A stretch of DNA of 64,000 bases from Datisca glomerata (taxonomy: Eukaryota; Streptophyta; Magnoliopsida; Cucurbitales; Datiscaceae): NCBI GenBank assembly GCA_003255025.1, contig QANY01008582.1, forward strand, positions 62,001 through 126,000, in the 5' to 3' direction. The translations under genes and the position numbers were made by a program. The first letter of the stretch is position 1; each line of letters starts with the position of its first letter. The notes beneath the pieces are model-generated. The model did no database searches, had not been told where the DNA came from, and saw only the letters and a program-made list of their open reading frames with translations. Positions 30,858 to 44,104 of this stretch are shown here, piece by piece.

Positions 30858-33800
30858 TGTAATACTCATGTATTTTATAACGGTTATTTTTGTAATTCAA
30901 ACACTCACTCACACATATGCACTCACTTAACACTAAGCCAACCCAATTTGTTTCCCTCACACGTGTTCTCTCTCATTCATCTTCCCCAAATCTCTCTTTA
31001 CTTTTATCTCAAGCTTACCCACGTAACTCCCCCTCTTTCCTCCATTTATTTTTATAGGAAACATAATCGTTTTCTTAGTGTGTAACTCCCATATAATCTA
31101 ATGTTCTTTAAATCCCTCTTCCCTCCATTTCTATTTCACAAAACCCCTACCTTTGTAATTGTTGTTCGACCTCTTTCCCTCACTCGTCCGTTTGTTCTCT
31201 TTGGCAGCCTCTCTCCCTCAATCGAACATTTGCGTCTCATTCTTTCAATTTCATCTTCTTCAACATTCAAATTTACGTAAGTTTATCTCCCTTCTTTCTC
31301 ATATTTTCTTTCTCGTTTCCTCTTCTCTCTCTGAAATTTTGGTTCTTCAATTTCAGCAATTTGTAAAACTGTCACTCTCTCGTCCCTAAAGGTGCACCAT
31401 TGTCGTCATTCCTAGATTCAACCCCTTGATCGTCTCCGATGTTCTCTCGATTTTGTTAGCAGCCAAACAAAAATTGGAGTTTTGAAATTTGTTTTGCTAA
31501 ATTATTTTATTGAATTGTTCAGCTTAGATGTTTCGGCTTAGATCTAGAACTGTTCATCACTTTTCTTAACATTGTCTTTTCGATGGATTAAGATTTATAC
31601 CTCTTTATTTTAGTTTTGTTTATGTACCTTTTTTTACGACTGATTTTTTTTTGCAAGGCTGTATTTCTATATTGCCCTTTTGATAGTTCATCCTAGTGGA
31701 TTTTTGGTAATCAACAGAATATGTGATTGTTTTTACACAATAATAAAAGTTCTTTCTCAGTTGTTCAAATTAAGTGGTTTTGTCATTTTTTTCAAACAAA
31801 TAAAAAGTTCTTTTATGTGAAACAAATAGTTTTATTACTCTATAAGCAATTGAATCAATTTTGGAGTGCTTTCAATGCTTATTAGATTTCTCTAGTGTGT
31901 TTAAGAATTTTGTGTGTTTACCCATTTTGTTTTGCTATGTATTTATTACCAATCAGTGTGTTAATTATGACCCGAGCCATGTTTTACCCAGCCCGAATCC
32001 GTTCAATTGAACCCGACCGAACCGGTTCAGTTCACTATGAACCTAGTTGAACTGGATTGAACCACTTGATTAGTTTATGCCCGGTTCAATTTCACCTTTT
32101 TTTACCTCACTCGCCCTGCTCGTTAAATAAATAATTGTAGTTATTATATGAATGCTTAGTGATCTGGAATCTGTGAATTTCAGGCCAATAGTTGCTGAAT
32201 TTAATTCGTATTGATCCAAGTAAGTGGATTTACGTAATAATTCGGTTCATATGTTATAGTGTAGAATATATAATGTGAAATTATTTGTTCAATCTTATGA
32301 TCAAGTGTTTTACTTATTTTTCATATCACGGTGAAATTATTTATTATGTTATATATGATTATACTGAGTTATACATGTAATAGTTATATCGTTTATGTTC
32401 ATAAACAAGTTATATGTTTACCCATGTATATATGATAATGTGAATTATGAATATTAATTCAAGTAAAGTGGTAAGTAAACAATAAGCAGACTTAGTCATG
32501 CCCTTGGTTATCAAGTAAACAGATTGTCCACGTCATGGTATCAAGTTATACGGTTGGGTGTCACCATGTTCATGTTAGCATCCTAAAGGTTCAGATAACT
32601 TTAAGTGGCATCAAATTTCAGGACACTCAATCTGTCATGTTCACGTTCATGTTACAAGTTCAAGTTGTAAATAAGTTCTAGTTAAGTTGTTAATCGAGAG
32701 ATATGTCTAGTCAGATTATGATCAAGCAAGTACAAGTATCAACATGTATAAGTACAAGTTCAAGTTATATGTTAACCATGAAACTCATGTGTTATTACAA
32801 GTATTTTAGGTGACCAGTGAACGTGTGAAATTAAATTTGCATGAATTATATGTTTACATTTATGTCATGTGAAACTTATTAGTATGTGAATTTACTTACT
32901 GAGTATTTTTAATACTCACCCCCCATAAATGATTGTGTTGTAGGTGATGGTGAGTAGCAAGAGTGAGGGACTGTCCAGAGATGTCTCAGGGGGGAAGCGT
33001 GTACGTTGTCACACTCCCTGCTTTCCAAAGGTGCCTAGAGGACGGGCCCACCATCGCTTCTTTCCATTCTTTCCTGTCTCAGGGGGGCCTCATTCAATCT
33101 CGTACGACCGAATTGGTACGGAAGTTGTAACATGGGAAAACCACGGAAAACACAACTTATTTGAATAACCCGGTGACCTACCAATTGTAGAAGTAGGATC
33201 TTTGGCAAGCAATAAGCACTTAAATAATACAATTCGAGTGAACCATCTTCTTTCTCATTTCGAGGAAGAGGTGCGGGAGGAAAAGGAAGCAACGGAGGGA
33301 TTCGAATCGGACCTAAATGGGAATGACCTGAAAAGTATTTTTCAACTTGAATACCTACTATGGTAGAGTATTCATGTGGTATTTTTTTTCATATTTTGCA
33401 CGTTCCGCCACTTCTCCTGAGGCTAGAATCGGGAGTCGGTGTCGAGAAGGGGGGCAGTCGGAAGTAGCGATAGGTTAATCGAAGGTAGCGAGTCTCGGGT
33501 CTTTGTCGCCAGTCTTTCTTCTTTGGGTTAAGTCTCAGTCTTTTTCTTCCTCTGGTCTATCTTTTTGATATAATATAAGGCATCCTCTGGATAATTCAAA
33601 TCGAAGCAATTGGATGTCCGACTCGGGCTTATATGACATGACTGATCAATAGAAAGACTCCAACACTCCGCCTTTTTCATACGAGAACAAGAAAATAAAA
33701 ATAGGTTTGGGAGTGCCTAGGGGGAGGAAAGAAGGAAGGTGACCCATGACGCTGGGGATTTTAACATATATCCCACCCCAGCTTCGCGTCTGATTCTGTG

Positions 33801-34807
33801 ACTCTAGAAAATAGATCTCTCTGCTGCTTTGTATCGGCTCGACTCTTTAACTGGGTTTCGAGATTTTTGATACGATCCTAAAGTAAGGATTTCATAAACT
33901 CCCTTTCTCATACGTCTTTATGAAAGCCTCTCGCCTTTCGAGATCCGGTCCATCATCAACTCAGTCAGATCTTTTTGTTTGCTTGCTTTGATAAGGCTTC
34001 CTTTAACAGATTTGATCGGCCTGCAACCCTGCTGAATTCGACCTTTTATCAGCTGGTTGGGTTCTCAAGTCGAGGGCGCTTATTTAAAGTGCCTGTGATA
34101 GACGCAACGCTTTAACAAGGCCGTTACGGAGATGCGAACAAAGCAAGCCGCAGCTCGCGATCATAGGAGCTATGGACTTCGGCACTTAGAGCTAATCGTC
34201 TCCTAGCTGTTCTTTCCGAGTAGCATTAGCAAAAGCGAGCGTAAAGGAAATGGAACCACAAAGACTGATTTGGAGCGTGAATCCCTTTATTTAGAAAGCA
34301 AAGCAATCATTTACTTTACCTGTATCATTGGTAGTCAATCTATCCACAAATTCCTTTATTTTAATATATCTCCCCACTTTGTTCCCGGCTTTGAATTCGC
34401 GATAGATTTTGGCCTCGTCTGCGGTCGACAACTTAAAGCATTTTGCCTATATTGGCCTTCACTCCAAACGAAGCATGGTTATGATTTTTAAGTTAAATTA
34501 TAATGTTATGACTTCAGTTTAATTTAGTTATTTCAGAAATTTATAAAATATTCATCTTTAACTTTCATGTTTTCTGGATTTTTTTGTGCGTTTCACTTTA
34601 TTATATTTCAATGAATCATTTAATTCAAATTAATTATTTAATATTTTCTTTTAATAATTTTATACTTCCGCTATTTATCTTTAAAATTAGGACAAATAAG
34701 GGTTCTCAATTCGGAGATTTTTCTCAAATTAAGGTTTTAATTGAATTGAAGATTTTTAAATTGTGAAATTTCAAGCATTTTTAACCGTCGGGGATCGGGG
34801 TGTTACA
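30858..34807 (+). mobile_element. Solo LTR, chromovirus-like, carrying a foreign insertion
   Basis: Starts TGTAATACTC and ends GGATCGGGGTGTTACA; flanked by AAAAA (30853-30857) and AAAAG (34808-34812). It contains the motif series ACTTACTGAGTATT, AATACTCACC and GTAGGTGATGG at 32895-32950, which I associate with plant chromovirus LTRs. Without the ~1.4-kb insertion it would be about 2.5 kb, the size of the solo LTR at 39316-41824. No internal region is present. Confidence 0.65.
33000..34475. other. Probable nuclear insertion of mitochondrial DNA (NUMT)
   Basis: This stretch is richer in GC and free of the poly-A/T runs seen all around. It has the look of plant mitochondrial intergenic DNA (for example GGGATTCGAATCGG, CTCGACTCTTTAACTGGGTT, CGCAGCTCGCGATCATAGG, CATTAGCAAAAGCGAGCG). 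It interrupts a solo LTR. TGTCTCAGGGGGG occurs at about 32981 and 33078, so the left boundary may be either. No complete organelle gene is recognised. Confidence 0.5.
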
Positions 34808-36512
34808 AAAAGAGAAGAAAAAATTAGATATGCGGATGAATTGAAGTTGAGATCTATCTCCCGATTGGATCCGTCTTCTTTTCCTCTCCAAAAAGTTTTC
34901 TCCTCTGCCTCCCACGTCCAAAAATTCTCCAAGAATCCTAAGATATTATATTTATACATTAGAGTTCGTAAAGGATTGGATTGGAGTGAAAAATCACAAA
35001 AAAATTGAAATCACGCCAGTATCGCAATGTTGGGAAGCTAGTGTCGTGGATAAAAATCAAAGAACCAATAAATTAAAGTTAAGATTATATAAAATATAAG
35101 TGTGAAACACACTCATCAAATACCCTCAAACTTTACTTTTTGCTAGTTCTCGAGCAACACTAAAATAAAAAATAAACAAGAAAACATTAAACACTAATTA
35201 AGCAAAACTACGGATCAAATGATGAAATATTGTGACTAACTAAACATATCTTAGAGATTTCAAAATAGCGATTACCCAAGAAAAACTTCTGAATTGTGAT
35301 CATGTAGAGTTTCAACACAACTACCAACTAACATTACACTTTGAAAAATCTCAAGTGCGTGTGTGTTACCTTAAGTCGTCCAACTTCTTTTCTCAAATGA
35401 GTTTATGCAACCAAGTCTCGCAAAAGCGGATCCATTAATCTATAAATAGATTAGAACTTCATAGGCCAATTTTTTATGTCACTCTCTACTAATGTAGGCA
35501 AACCACAACACTTCGGATCATTAGGACTTTCACAGGCTTGTAATGTATGGCTAGAGTTTAGGGTAGGATACATGCTATTATTTCAACTCAATCTTTACCC
35601 ATAGATGCATTCTAGGAATCAACGAGCTTAACTCAACTTATCTTGTAATACCCCCAAACTTGTCATTCCACCTCTTGAATTATCAACCATGCTCAGCTAT
35701 TTTTTTATTTGATTTCCTTAAGCTTCTCTTTTCCTTAACGAGCTTTCAGCTAATAGCTTCCAAAACAGTTGGTCTTAGGGTATTAGGTTTTAAGACACCT
35801 CTTCGAGCTTAGTCACTTAAGTTCAAGTGGCTACGAAATCAAACTTATTCATAATTTTTTTATATCGAAACTCCTTTCATCCACCCAGATTGTCATAGCT
35901 CCAAGTATTTTTCCAAAACAACCAAATAGTATGAGTAAAAAGGGTTACTAGGGAATACTTTTTATAAGATTGTGAAATTGTCATGGGTGATAAAAAAATG
36001 GTTATTTAGGCTCAACAAAGATGACTAGGAAAACAATTATACACATGTTGGTTTGAAAAGCTCAAACAGTCTAAAGATGGCCTAAATCATGTCCTAAATG
36101 AAGCGTAGCCTAGAATTTCACCTCGAACAACAATTAAATTCATTCTAGAGTTTTTATGAGATCATAATGATTACTTAAGTCATATAAACATTCTCTAAGC
36201 AAAAAGATAATCGAACGCTCAAGGCTAGTTGCTTAATATGTCAGGATTCTCTAGTGAAATACAAATAAAAAATTGGTTCGGACACACACCGATACATAAA
36301 TTCATCATTTTTATAAAGCTATCATTAATTCAAAACCAATCTCATCGTAGGTGTTAGTGTTGTCTAAAAGCAGAGTGAAAAAAATGAAATTTTAATTAAA
36401 ATCAACACCCTCAAACTAAAAACTTTCATTGACCTCAATGAAAATAAAATATGTAAAAGGAGTAAATAGAGAGGACTTCCTTGAATAATGATGAGCTATC
36501 ATCCTCATCATT

Positions 36513-38600
36513 CTATGCATAGTTCATGTTATCTCCAACTGAGGAGAAAGTGGTGCATGAGCCAAATTCGTCCATAGTTTTTTTTAATATAAAAACTTGA
36601 AAAAAACCAAAAAAAAACAATAGAAGATTCATCTCGTTCAGTAAGTTCCCAAGTAACCTGTTGGATGCACTGATCAACATCGGTTGACAGCACCTCAATC
36701 AAAAGCCTTGCAGCTTTAGACTCACTCTTCAACATGACAATCTCAACATTTTTTGTGGCTAATTGACGCTTGAGAATAAAAACTTCTTGCTGGTGTCTAA
36801 TCAGATCTCCTCCAATGTTGTTGATCTTGGTAGAAAGAGCATTATGGTACAGAGCGGTCTGAATGTAGAAAAAGCTAAGTTAGAAAATATGAAATACATA
36901 AAATATTTTTAAAAAAAGAAGGAAAAAGCAGTTTCCTGAATAAGGCAATATCATTGATGCCCTTCTGCAAGTATTCAACTGACTCATCGGCCAGTTGATC
37001 AAAGTTAGTTGAACATTAGATATGGCTCATGATCTTATGAGAAGACTCACGGTCCATCATCATATTCACCTCAAAATGAATTTGCGGACCTTCACTGGGA
37101 GGAAAAAGAGTCAAAGGCAGGTTATTAATAGGCTCCGAAGAGCCCAACCCAAAATCAAGAGAATAATATAAATGTATAAACCTCATCGGCCCAACAGAGT
37201 CAATCTGAATGGAGAGAGAAACAGTAGAAGTTGGGAGAGGAGAAACTTGAGCAGTAAGGCGAACTAGAGAAGCAACAGAATGAATAGGAGAAGTCATGGT
37301 TGAAGAAACCAGGCGAAGGCTCGATATCCAGTCGTGGGCACACAATGCGCGAGGAAGAACGACTAAGGTAAACCCGGATTGGCCACATTTTGAAAGCCTC
37401 CCGAATAGAATGAGAGGTTGAAGAAGAAGAAAAGGAAGTGGGCAAAGAAGGGACTCTTGCAGGGGCAGGTCTTTACACAACTATTTAAACTGGAGGTCTG
37501 TGAGGGGAAGCAAAAGCTGGACAACAAAGGGGAGCTGGCATTCAGGATCTAGAAGCCATTGCCAGTCGTGGGTGGCGACGTTGTAAGCAGCTCGGATCTT
37601 AGCTCTATCATCCGAAGTCTCAAAAGGGCGAATATTTTTCTTCTTATCTGAAACAAAAAGAAAAAGATGATTTGTTGTAACAAGCGAAAGAGAAAAAGAA
37701 AATAAAAATGGATAGGGGCAAAATCACTCACCATTCGACCTTCATTCGATGGGGATGTGGGAGTGACTACCACCTCTCCAATCACCAGAAACTTACAATG
37801 GCTCAACATTCCACCACTTATTGCCCTTTGGCAGATCCAAAATCAAGGGACCACCGGCCAAACCACTACGTGGGGCTGCATAATGGTGATCATTTTTCTT
37901 CCTAAGGGAGTACAGTAGACGAAACTCAATGAGCCGTAAATCTAAACCAAACAGACGTTTTAAAGATTTGAAGCCCAATAAAATCCTATAGGTATTGGGG
38001 GTAAATTGCGCAAGATAAAGGTCATGATAATGAAAAATTGTTGAAAAAATGGAGAGATATGAAAACGGAATCCTAAGACAATATACATTGTTCTAAAATT
38101 TAAAATCCCTTGGTTGGGAGGGGAACTGACGAGTTCGCCATCAGAATAAGAGCAACTAACTTCCTCAGGGAAGGAATTCGGGTAACGAGCGATAAAGTGA
38201 TTAATCTCATCCTTATTCCTAATCCTAGGGACAATGGGGGGGAGGATGCAGTGATTAAAGAAGAAGCTTGAAGACGAAGAGAATGGGAAGAAAACTTACA
38301 CAGAAAGGTACGTGCGAGAAGATAATGAAAAAAAGTTACTTTAAGTACTTCTTCAAACAAACGCCAAATGGTGGATTTGAAAAGTAAAAAAAATAATAGG
38401 TGAAAGGACGAGAAGACAGTAAAATGGTGAAAAGGCGCAAGAGGAGACGCGTGTTGTAACAGTAATGACCAAAAATTGAAATGAAGCTGAACGGGTAAAG
38501 ACGCCACCTCTTGCCCAAGAAATGCACTCATCATGAGCAGAAAGGTGAAGCCGTTTGGGGCAGGCAATGATGACAGAGAAAGTTATGACGACATCGAATC
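36513..38600 (-). pseudogene. Spliced minus-strand ORF with putative gypsy-type transposon (PF04195-like) region
   Basis: Minus strand, between gypsy pol and the 3' LTR. Near 38180-38080: FIARYPNSFPEEVSCSYSDG and, after a frameshift, LYLAQFTPNTYRILLGFKSL, then HYAAPRSGLAGGPLILDLPK (37890-37810). This is the pattern of the plant domain called putative gypsy-type transposon. A GTGAGT donor near 37727 and TTTGTTTCAG acceptor near 37650 suggest an intron, followed by KNIRPFETSDDRAKIRAAYN. The end (36870-36530) is coiled-coil-like (NIGGDLIRHQQEVFILKRQL) and stops near 36513. Such antisense ORFs are known in Tat elements; alternatively it belongs to the minus-strand LTR beside it. Disabled by frameshifts. 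Confidence 0.55.
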
Positions 38601-38671
38601 TTCAGAAAAGATAAAAGTTTAATACGTTTTGTATCAACAGCTTACACCCGAAGATACAAAATAAGGGCAAA

Positions 38672-38861
38672 TGTATGGGGTAGATCTTCTTACATAATTA
38701 ATGAGCTCCCAGCATGGCAAAAGAAAGAAGGAAAGCACAAAAGGGTGCAGATGTGGAGGAAACGAAATCAACAGAAGCAACGTGTCACTATTAATTAAAG
38801 TTGGCACATGTTACCACTCATCTCTTGATTTCATCAGAAAACGGTTACAATATTATCCATA
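38672..38861 (+). repeat. 3' LTR of the gypsy element, left part
   Basis: Starts TGTATGGGGTAG after a purine-rich tract (AAGATACAAAATAAGGGCAAA split over the boundary) and matches 25858-26042. It is interrupted by the CACTA element at 38862. Confidence 0.75.
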
Positions 38862-39315
38862 CACTATAGGAAAAACCACCTATTGCGGCGGTTTTAATAG
38901 GTTACAGCAGTGTTTATAACCGCCACCAAAAACTTATGCACTAGTTCGACAACCGCCGCGGAAATTGTAGTTGTAAAAATTTTTACGACGGTTTTCTTAA
39001 CCGCCACTAAATTATCAACCGCCGACAAAAGTAAAAACATATAAAAAAAATAGCGGCAATTTTAAACCGCCGTTAATTTTCACACATTTAAAAAAAATTG
39101 GGTTGTCTAGCAAGATTGGGAAGCACTTACAACACTCATTTCAAGTACTGTGTATTTGTATAAAAATAACATACAATGATCATTCCATAACCTTCAATTG
39201 ATATAAATATACTCAAAAGGATTAATACACTATATTATAAACACTCAAATTAAGGGTACATGAAGAGTTAACACAATATGTTGTCAAAGACTCAAACATA
39301 AAGCATAACACGGTG

Positions 39316-41824
39316 TGTAACACCCCAATACTAAAACTACCTTATTGATTATAATTTAGGAAGTGATATCCTCTTTAACGTTAATTAAACATTTAATATG
39401 AAATACATATCTTAATTTAAAAAATAACTTTATCAAATCTTTTATTTAAATTTATAGGTATTGAATTCAAAGTACTTAAATAATAATAAAAAATTTATAG
39501 CGGAAACTTAGTCAAATAACAACCAATAATTTTAAGCTAAATCATCAAAATAATAATAATTAATCATAAAGTAATTGTCTGAAATCTTTATTCAAACTAT
39601 TTTACTAAGTCCAATTCACCTGCACGGTATCGTCTCGCAATTACTCCTCACCTGAAAATATTTAGAAACCACGGAATGAGCTAGCCTAGTAAGTAAGATT
39701 TTACACATACTCAGCAAACACATACGCATTCAATTCCATTTTAAAAACATTTGTGTTTGACATACACTTTATAATCATTTTATCATTTTATTTCCTTTTC
39801 TTTCATTAATTTCGTTTCATTACATTCTTTCCATGCAAACTTGTCACATTTCTTTCTTTATTATTTCCATTGCATTCATTTCTTTCCTTTATTCGCGAGC
39901 TCACTTGTGTAATGTTTAGCCAATCAGAGACAGTGGGCAATTATTACGAAACCTGTTCGACTACCGGGCCCTAGTAGTATCATTTATTCACATTATATCG
40001 TTGGACAGGCCAAACGATCATTCATTCACATTATATCGCTGGACAAGCCAAACGATCATCTATTCACATTAACCATTAACATTTATCGGTCCGCCGGTCC
40101 CCCACGTCTCATTTCCCACTCATGTCTTTCATGGCATAAACACACACAAGGTATTTAAACTTTTAATTAAATTGATTATATTCATACTACAAACCCTCAT
40201 GTATATGTATGAACGTATTTACAATCATTAACATTGCAATACAATTACATCATAGATAACATACAAACGAATATAATTAAACATAATATCAAACGACATC
40301 ACAATGATAAATCAATACAACATCGAAGTTTACAAATATTAAAGTATGCGTAAAATTCTACTTACTTGACATCCTTAGTAAAATCAAATGTCTAGAGAAT
40401 GTTTTGAGGGGTCAACGCTCAAAGTGCCAAAATTATTAAATTTACACATTAAGATGTTTTATCAATTTCACATAGTCATTGAAAATATAAAACAAAATCA
40501 ATTGTTTATGACATAGATGGTAGAGTGGAAAACTAAGTCACTGCTCAAGAATAGAACCCAAATATTTATATACTTTATAAGCATGGTACAAATCCAAACT
40601 CCAATAGCTTTATAAATTCATGATACTTCTTGTTTACTTGTTCTAGTTATAAAACATAGAACACAACTTACACCAGGGCTTTCTAAAAGTTGTAAAATTC
40701 ATATAGTATGATCTTGAAAACGCTAGGGTTTCAAAAATTAAATTTCATGAAATTTTGAGGTCATTTATGTGTCAAAACATGGAAACAAATTCGTTTCCTA
40801 AAACTGTTTCCTCTGAACAAAATAAAAACTTTAAAAATTCATATAAAATCGTATACTTTTAGTTATGACCTAAAATTTATAGAGAATATATTTCAACATG
40901 TCTAAAAGCTACCATCTAAATTTCATACTCAAATTCCATATTTTGGTATATGAAACATGAAATCGATTCACAGTGTGTAGAAAAATCTGAAATCCAGTTT
41001 TCATTAAAAATCATATTTTTTTATTGAAAACGTTTCTCCCTTATTGAAATTGATTCAAGAGACTTATATGATTCAAGAGACTTATATGATTCATAAAAGA
41101 GTGTTATTAAGATCTAAATTAAAATATGTGAATCTAAACTTAAACATTTAAAAGCGTTGAATACATTGAAATAAAAAGAAGTTCTGAATCACAAACCTTC
41201 GTCCTTCCGTAGAAAAATGAAATAGTTTCCACAAAGAAATCTTTTTGTTCGTTATCTCAAAGACGCCAAATTGGAAAACCTCACAGTTGCTATTCCTTAA
41301 CCACAAAGCATCCAAATTGTTCTCTTTATTTTTTTTGTTGATTCTCGCCTCTGGACGAAGAGGATAAAAGAAAACATTGGTTTTTCTTTTGTTGGGCGGC
41401 GAGAGACTATTTTAGAGAGGGAGAGATGAAGGAATATAAATATGTATATGTAGGTTAGGGTTAGCTTTAGGTGTATGCAAGTATTGGTGTGAACAAGTTA
41501 GAGAATGAGAGATAGACGAATAAAAAAATCAAAATAGTGTTAGGGTTTTTTTTCCTTAGGGTATAAATGCATATATGGTGTGAGTGAGCTTAGAAAAATA
41601 CAAATAAATCTAATCTTAATAAGTAAAAAAATTTGATAACTAATATCAATTATATTAAAATTATACTAGGCACGTAATGAGTCGTTAGATCACCTTGAAT
41701 TATTTCTCTGCAAGGCATTTAATTAATTCAATCCAAACGTTAAGTCAAATAATTATAGGATAATTAAGAGTAAAGATTAACAATTAAACACATAATTTAT
41801 TGCAAAATTAGTTGGGGTGTTGCA
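39316..41824 (-). mobile_element. Solo LTR nested in the CACTA element
   Basis: Ends TGTAACACCCC and GGGGTGTTGCA; flanked by CGGTG and CCGTG (4 of 5). The motif CTCACCTG...CTAGTAAGTAAGATTTTACAC...TACTCAG near 39645-39715 is the reverse of the one in 30858-34807, so this LTR points the other way. It holds a ~43-bp tandem repeat near 39990-40070 (GGACAGGCCAAACGATCAT) and a 21-bp one near 41048-41090 (ATTCAAGAGACTTATATG). Confidence 0.75.
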
Positions 41825-41910
41825 CCGTGTTTCTTCTAATTGAGACCTTAAGATAGCCAATCTGAGTCATCATTGCTTAAACAGATCTTCATGCTACTAT
41901 GCTTAGATCG

Positions 41911-42365
41911 CATTACTACAATTTTGGCCTTAGATGACAGTGAAAATCCGTCATTATAACCCTATATGACAATTGACCGTCTGTCATCTATCAGGCTGTC
42001 ATCTTTACTATTTTTCAACAACAACCGTGATAATAGGGTGCCGCGAAAACCAATTAGATGACAGAGAATCCCCATCATCATAGGTTTTTCCCAAAGCTAT
42101 TAGATGAGCGGGGAATCCCCGTCATCTAATGTCTAAATTTTTTTTAAACAATCATGGAAAGGGAAAAAATATCTTTGCATGACAGCTTTTTTCATCTAAA
42201 CACCAAAAAATGGTTGAAATAGTAGCATTTTATCTAAAAAGCCTAAAGTCCAAATTATTTTTAAAAAAACTGTCATGGAAAGGGAAAATACTTTTCCATG
42301 ACAACTTTTTCATTTAAACACCAAAACATGGCTGAAATAGTAGCATTTTATCTAAAAAGACTAAA
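41911..42365. repeat. CACTA-type subterminal block and 121-bp tandem duplication
   Basis: TTACTACAATTTTGGCC at 41911 resembles a CACTA terminus and is followed by inverted GTCATCTAAT/ATTAGATGAC motifs up to 42130. From 42125 to 42365 a unit with TCATGGAAAGGGAAAA and TAGTAGCATTTTATCTAAAA occurs twice (period about 121 bp). No partner end is seen. Confidence 0.5.
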
Positions 42366-43925
42366 GGCTGACCATAGCTCCCAGTAAGCCTAGAAGAATA
42401 GAGAGAAAGTACTCAAAGGGAGATGTAAACATCGGAAAAGATAGCATGTGGGCCTTTAGGCAATGGCTCTCTATCCCATTCCGACTATAGATAAAAGAAT
42501 ACCTGTCAAATTAAGATCGGTGAGCTTCTCATTTTAATAAAGAACTAATATGATACGCAATACAATAATTCCATCAGCATAATATAACAGCAAAAAATTT
42601 AGGTATAACTTCTACGTATGGAAGTTGGAAGGTAAGACTTGGAATAAGATAGAAGCTGAAATATTTACAAACCAAGCAAACACGTTAAAACTAATAGTTA
42701 ACAACATAAATTCATCTCATCATGTCAAAAACATCCTTTTACGAGGAACATATGGGAGAGGTTTTACAGAATTGTAAGTTTTAGTAAATTAATCCAAAAT
42801 ATGCTAATGACTTGACATCAAATGCTTGTGCACGACAACAATCTCTATCGTTGGGATAAAGACATATTTTGACTTTTAAATGTAAAAGAAGAAGCCATGG
42901 CAAATAAGAAAGTTAATGATAATGTGTCGATCAGCTATATCTTCAACACATCTGGTCTCTCTGTAAGATCGAACCCCCAATCAGATTTAGAAAATAAAAC
43001 TCTGAAAGACCAAGAAAGGACTAAGAATAAATTCATAATTTGATACCGCTCGTAAGCATTTTCCTGCAGCCTCTACATAGAAAAGCTATAAGAAAAAGAA
43101 AAGAACGGGCCAATTTAGCACAATAATCAACATTCAAGTCCTTTTTAACTACAATGTCAAGAGAGAGAAAGATATTAACATGGAGAATTGCATCAGAAGT
43201 TGAATTCTTAAGGGGAAGAGAGACAAAAGAAGTCTTTGTGGATTCAGCATAGTCAGCAAAGTTAACAGAAGCTTCTCCAAGAACACCAGCTTTTGCCCAT
43301 CCCTACATAAGACACGCAAATAACTACTCTGTTTTAATCCCCCATCAGATACATATATCTTTTAATTTGTTTGGTTTCTAAGAAAATTTACTAATGATAT
43401 GAATGTACACATGAGTTAACATGGTAAAAGGTCAAACTATCTCCAATTTCAAGGAGTTTCAGGCCCTCAGATCCTTTAAGTACTTAAAATTTCACAACAA
43501 GAGAATTAAATTTTCTCAGCAACCACACAGAACCTGAGTTGAAAAACATTGAATTCAAAAGCATCAAATCTCAACCATTCTAGGTCGCATGGAATTGCAA
43601 TTTAAGAAATTATGTGTTTTAAACAGGTTTAAAAAAAATAATCAAACAAATAGAATTTGCTAACAACGATAAATGCACGGATTGTTGCAAGATGGTGTTC
43701 CCGAAAAAATGAACATTACTACTAATTTCAACGAGCCCCAAAAAATTAGCACATAATAAACCCTAGAGATTCTAAGATTCAAAGACAAAGGGGTAATCAA
43801 ACGACTATAGAGAGATCGAGGGCTCCTTCGGAGAGAAATCGTTGCAAATCACCCTTGAGGTTTTGAGAGAGAAGAGAGATGTAATTAAATTGCGGGTTGG
43901 GAAGGAAATGGAGATTTAAAAGACT
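42366..43925. other. Interior of the CACTA element without recognisable genes
   Basis: AT-rich; no transposase motif or other coding similarity on either strand. 43790-43900 (AGAGAGATCGAGGGCTCC, GAGAGAAGAGAGATG) resembles the GAGA-rich leader seen near the right end of the CACTA-like element at 20684. Confidence 0.4.
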
Positions 43926-44104
43926 TTTAACGGCGGTTTTAAAACTGTCGCTAAAAGTAAATACAAACCGCCGCTAAAAGTTAAAGTATACTATTTAGCG
44001 GCGGTTTTTAAAAACGACCGATAAAACTTTTACCGTATTTTTTTACTGCGATTGCTACAACCGGTGCAGTTAAACCATCTTGAAATATCATTTTTCTTGT
44101 AATG

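Larger units (their letters stand above)
30096..36407 (-). repeat. Minus-strand LTR, probably Tat/Athila type, split by a solo LTR
   Basis: On the minus strand it starts TGTTGATTTTAATTAAAAT (36407) right after a polypurine tract (AGTTTGAGGG) and ends ATCGTAACA (30096). Its end region (CACTTGCACTATGAAAAAATCGTAACA on the minus strand, in two blocks) is of a type I know from gypsy elements. Removing the 3.95-kb insertion at 30858-34807 leaves about 2.36 kb. The part near 35110-35150 (CTCGAGAACTAGCAAAAAGT) is also typical. The true inner limit could instead be near 35119. Confidence 0.5.
38862..44104. mobile_element. CACTA element inserted in the gypsy 3' LTR
   Basis: Left end CACTATAGGAAAAACC, right end TTTTTCTTGTAATG, inverted to each other apart from a few changes. 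Flanked by ATA on both sides (38859-38861 and 44105-44107), the 3-bp duplication typical of CACTA. Subterminal arrays at both ends alternate GGCGGTTTT and AACCGCC (38884-39090 and 43930-44030). About 2.7 kb remain once the nested solo LTR is removed. No transposase reading frame is visible, so it is non-autonomous. Confidence 0.85.

Noticed and set aside
31000..31400. CT-rich region with an apparent GT-donor (CGTAAGTTT), like a 5' UTR with first intron
   Set aside because: It lies inside the solo LTR at 30858-34807; CT-rich leaders are common in plant LTRs and no coding exon follows.
34270..34491. 73-codon plus-strand frame in the probable NUMT
   Set aside because: No match to any mitochondrial protein I know; probably chance.
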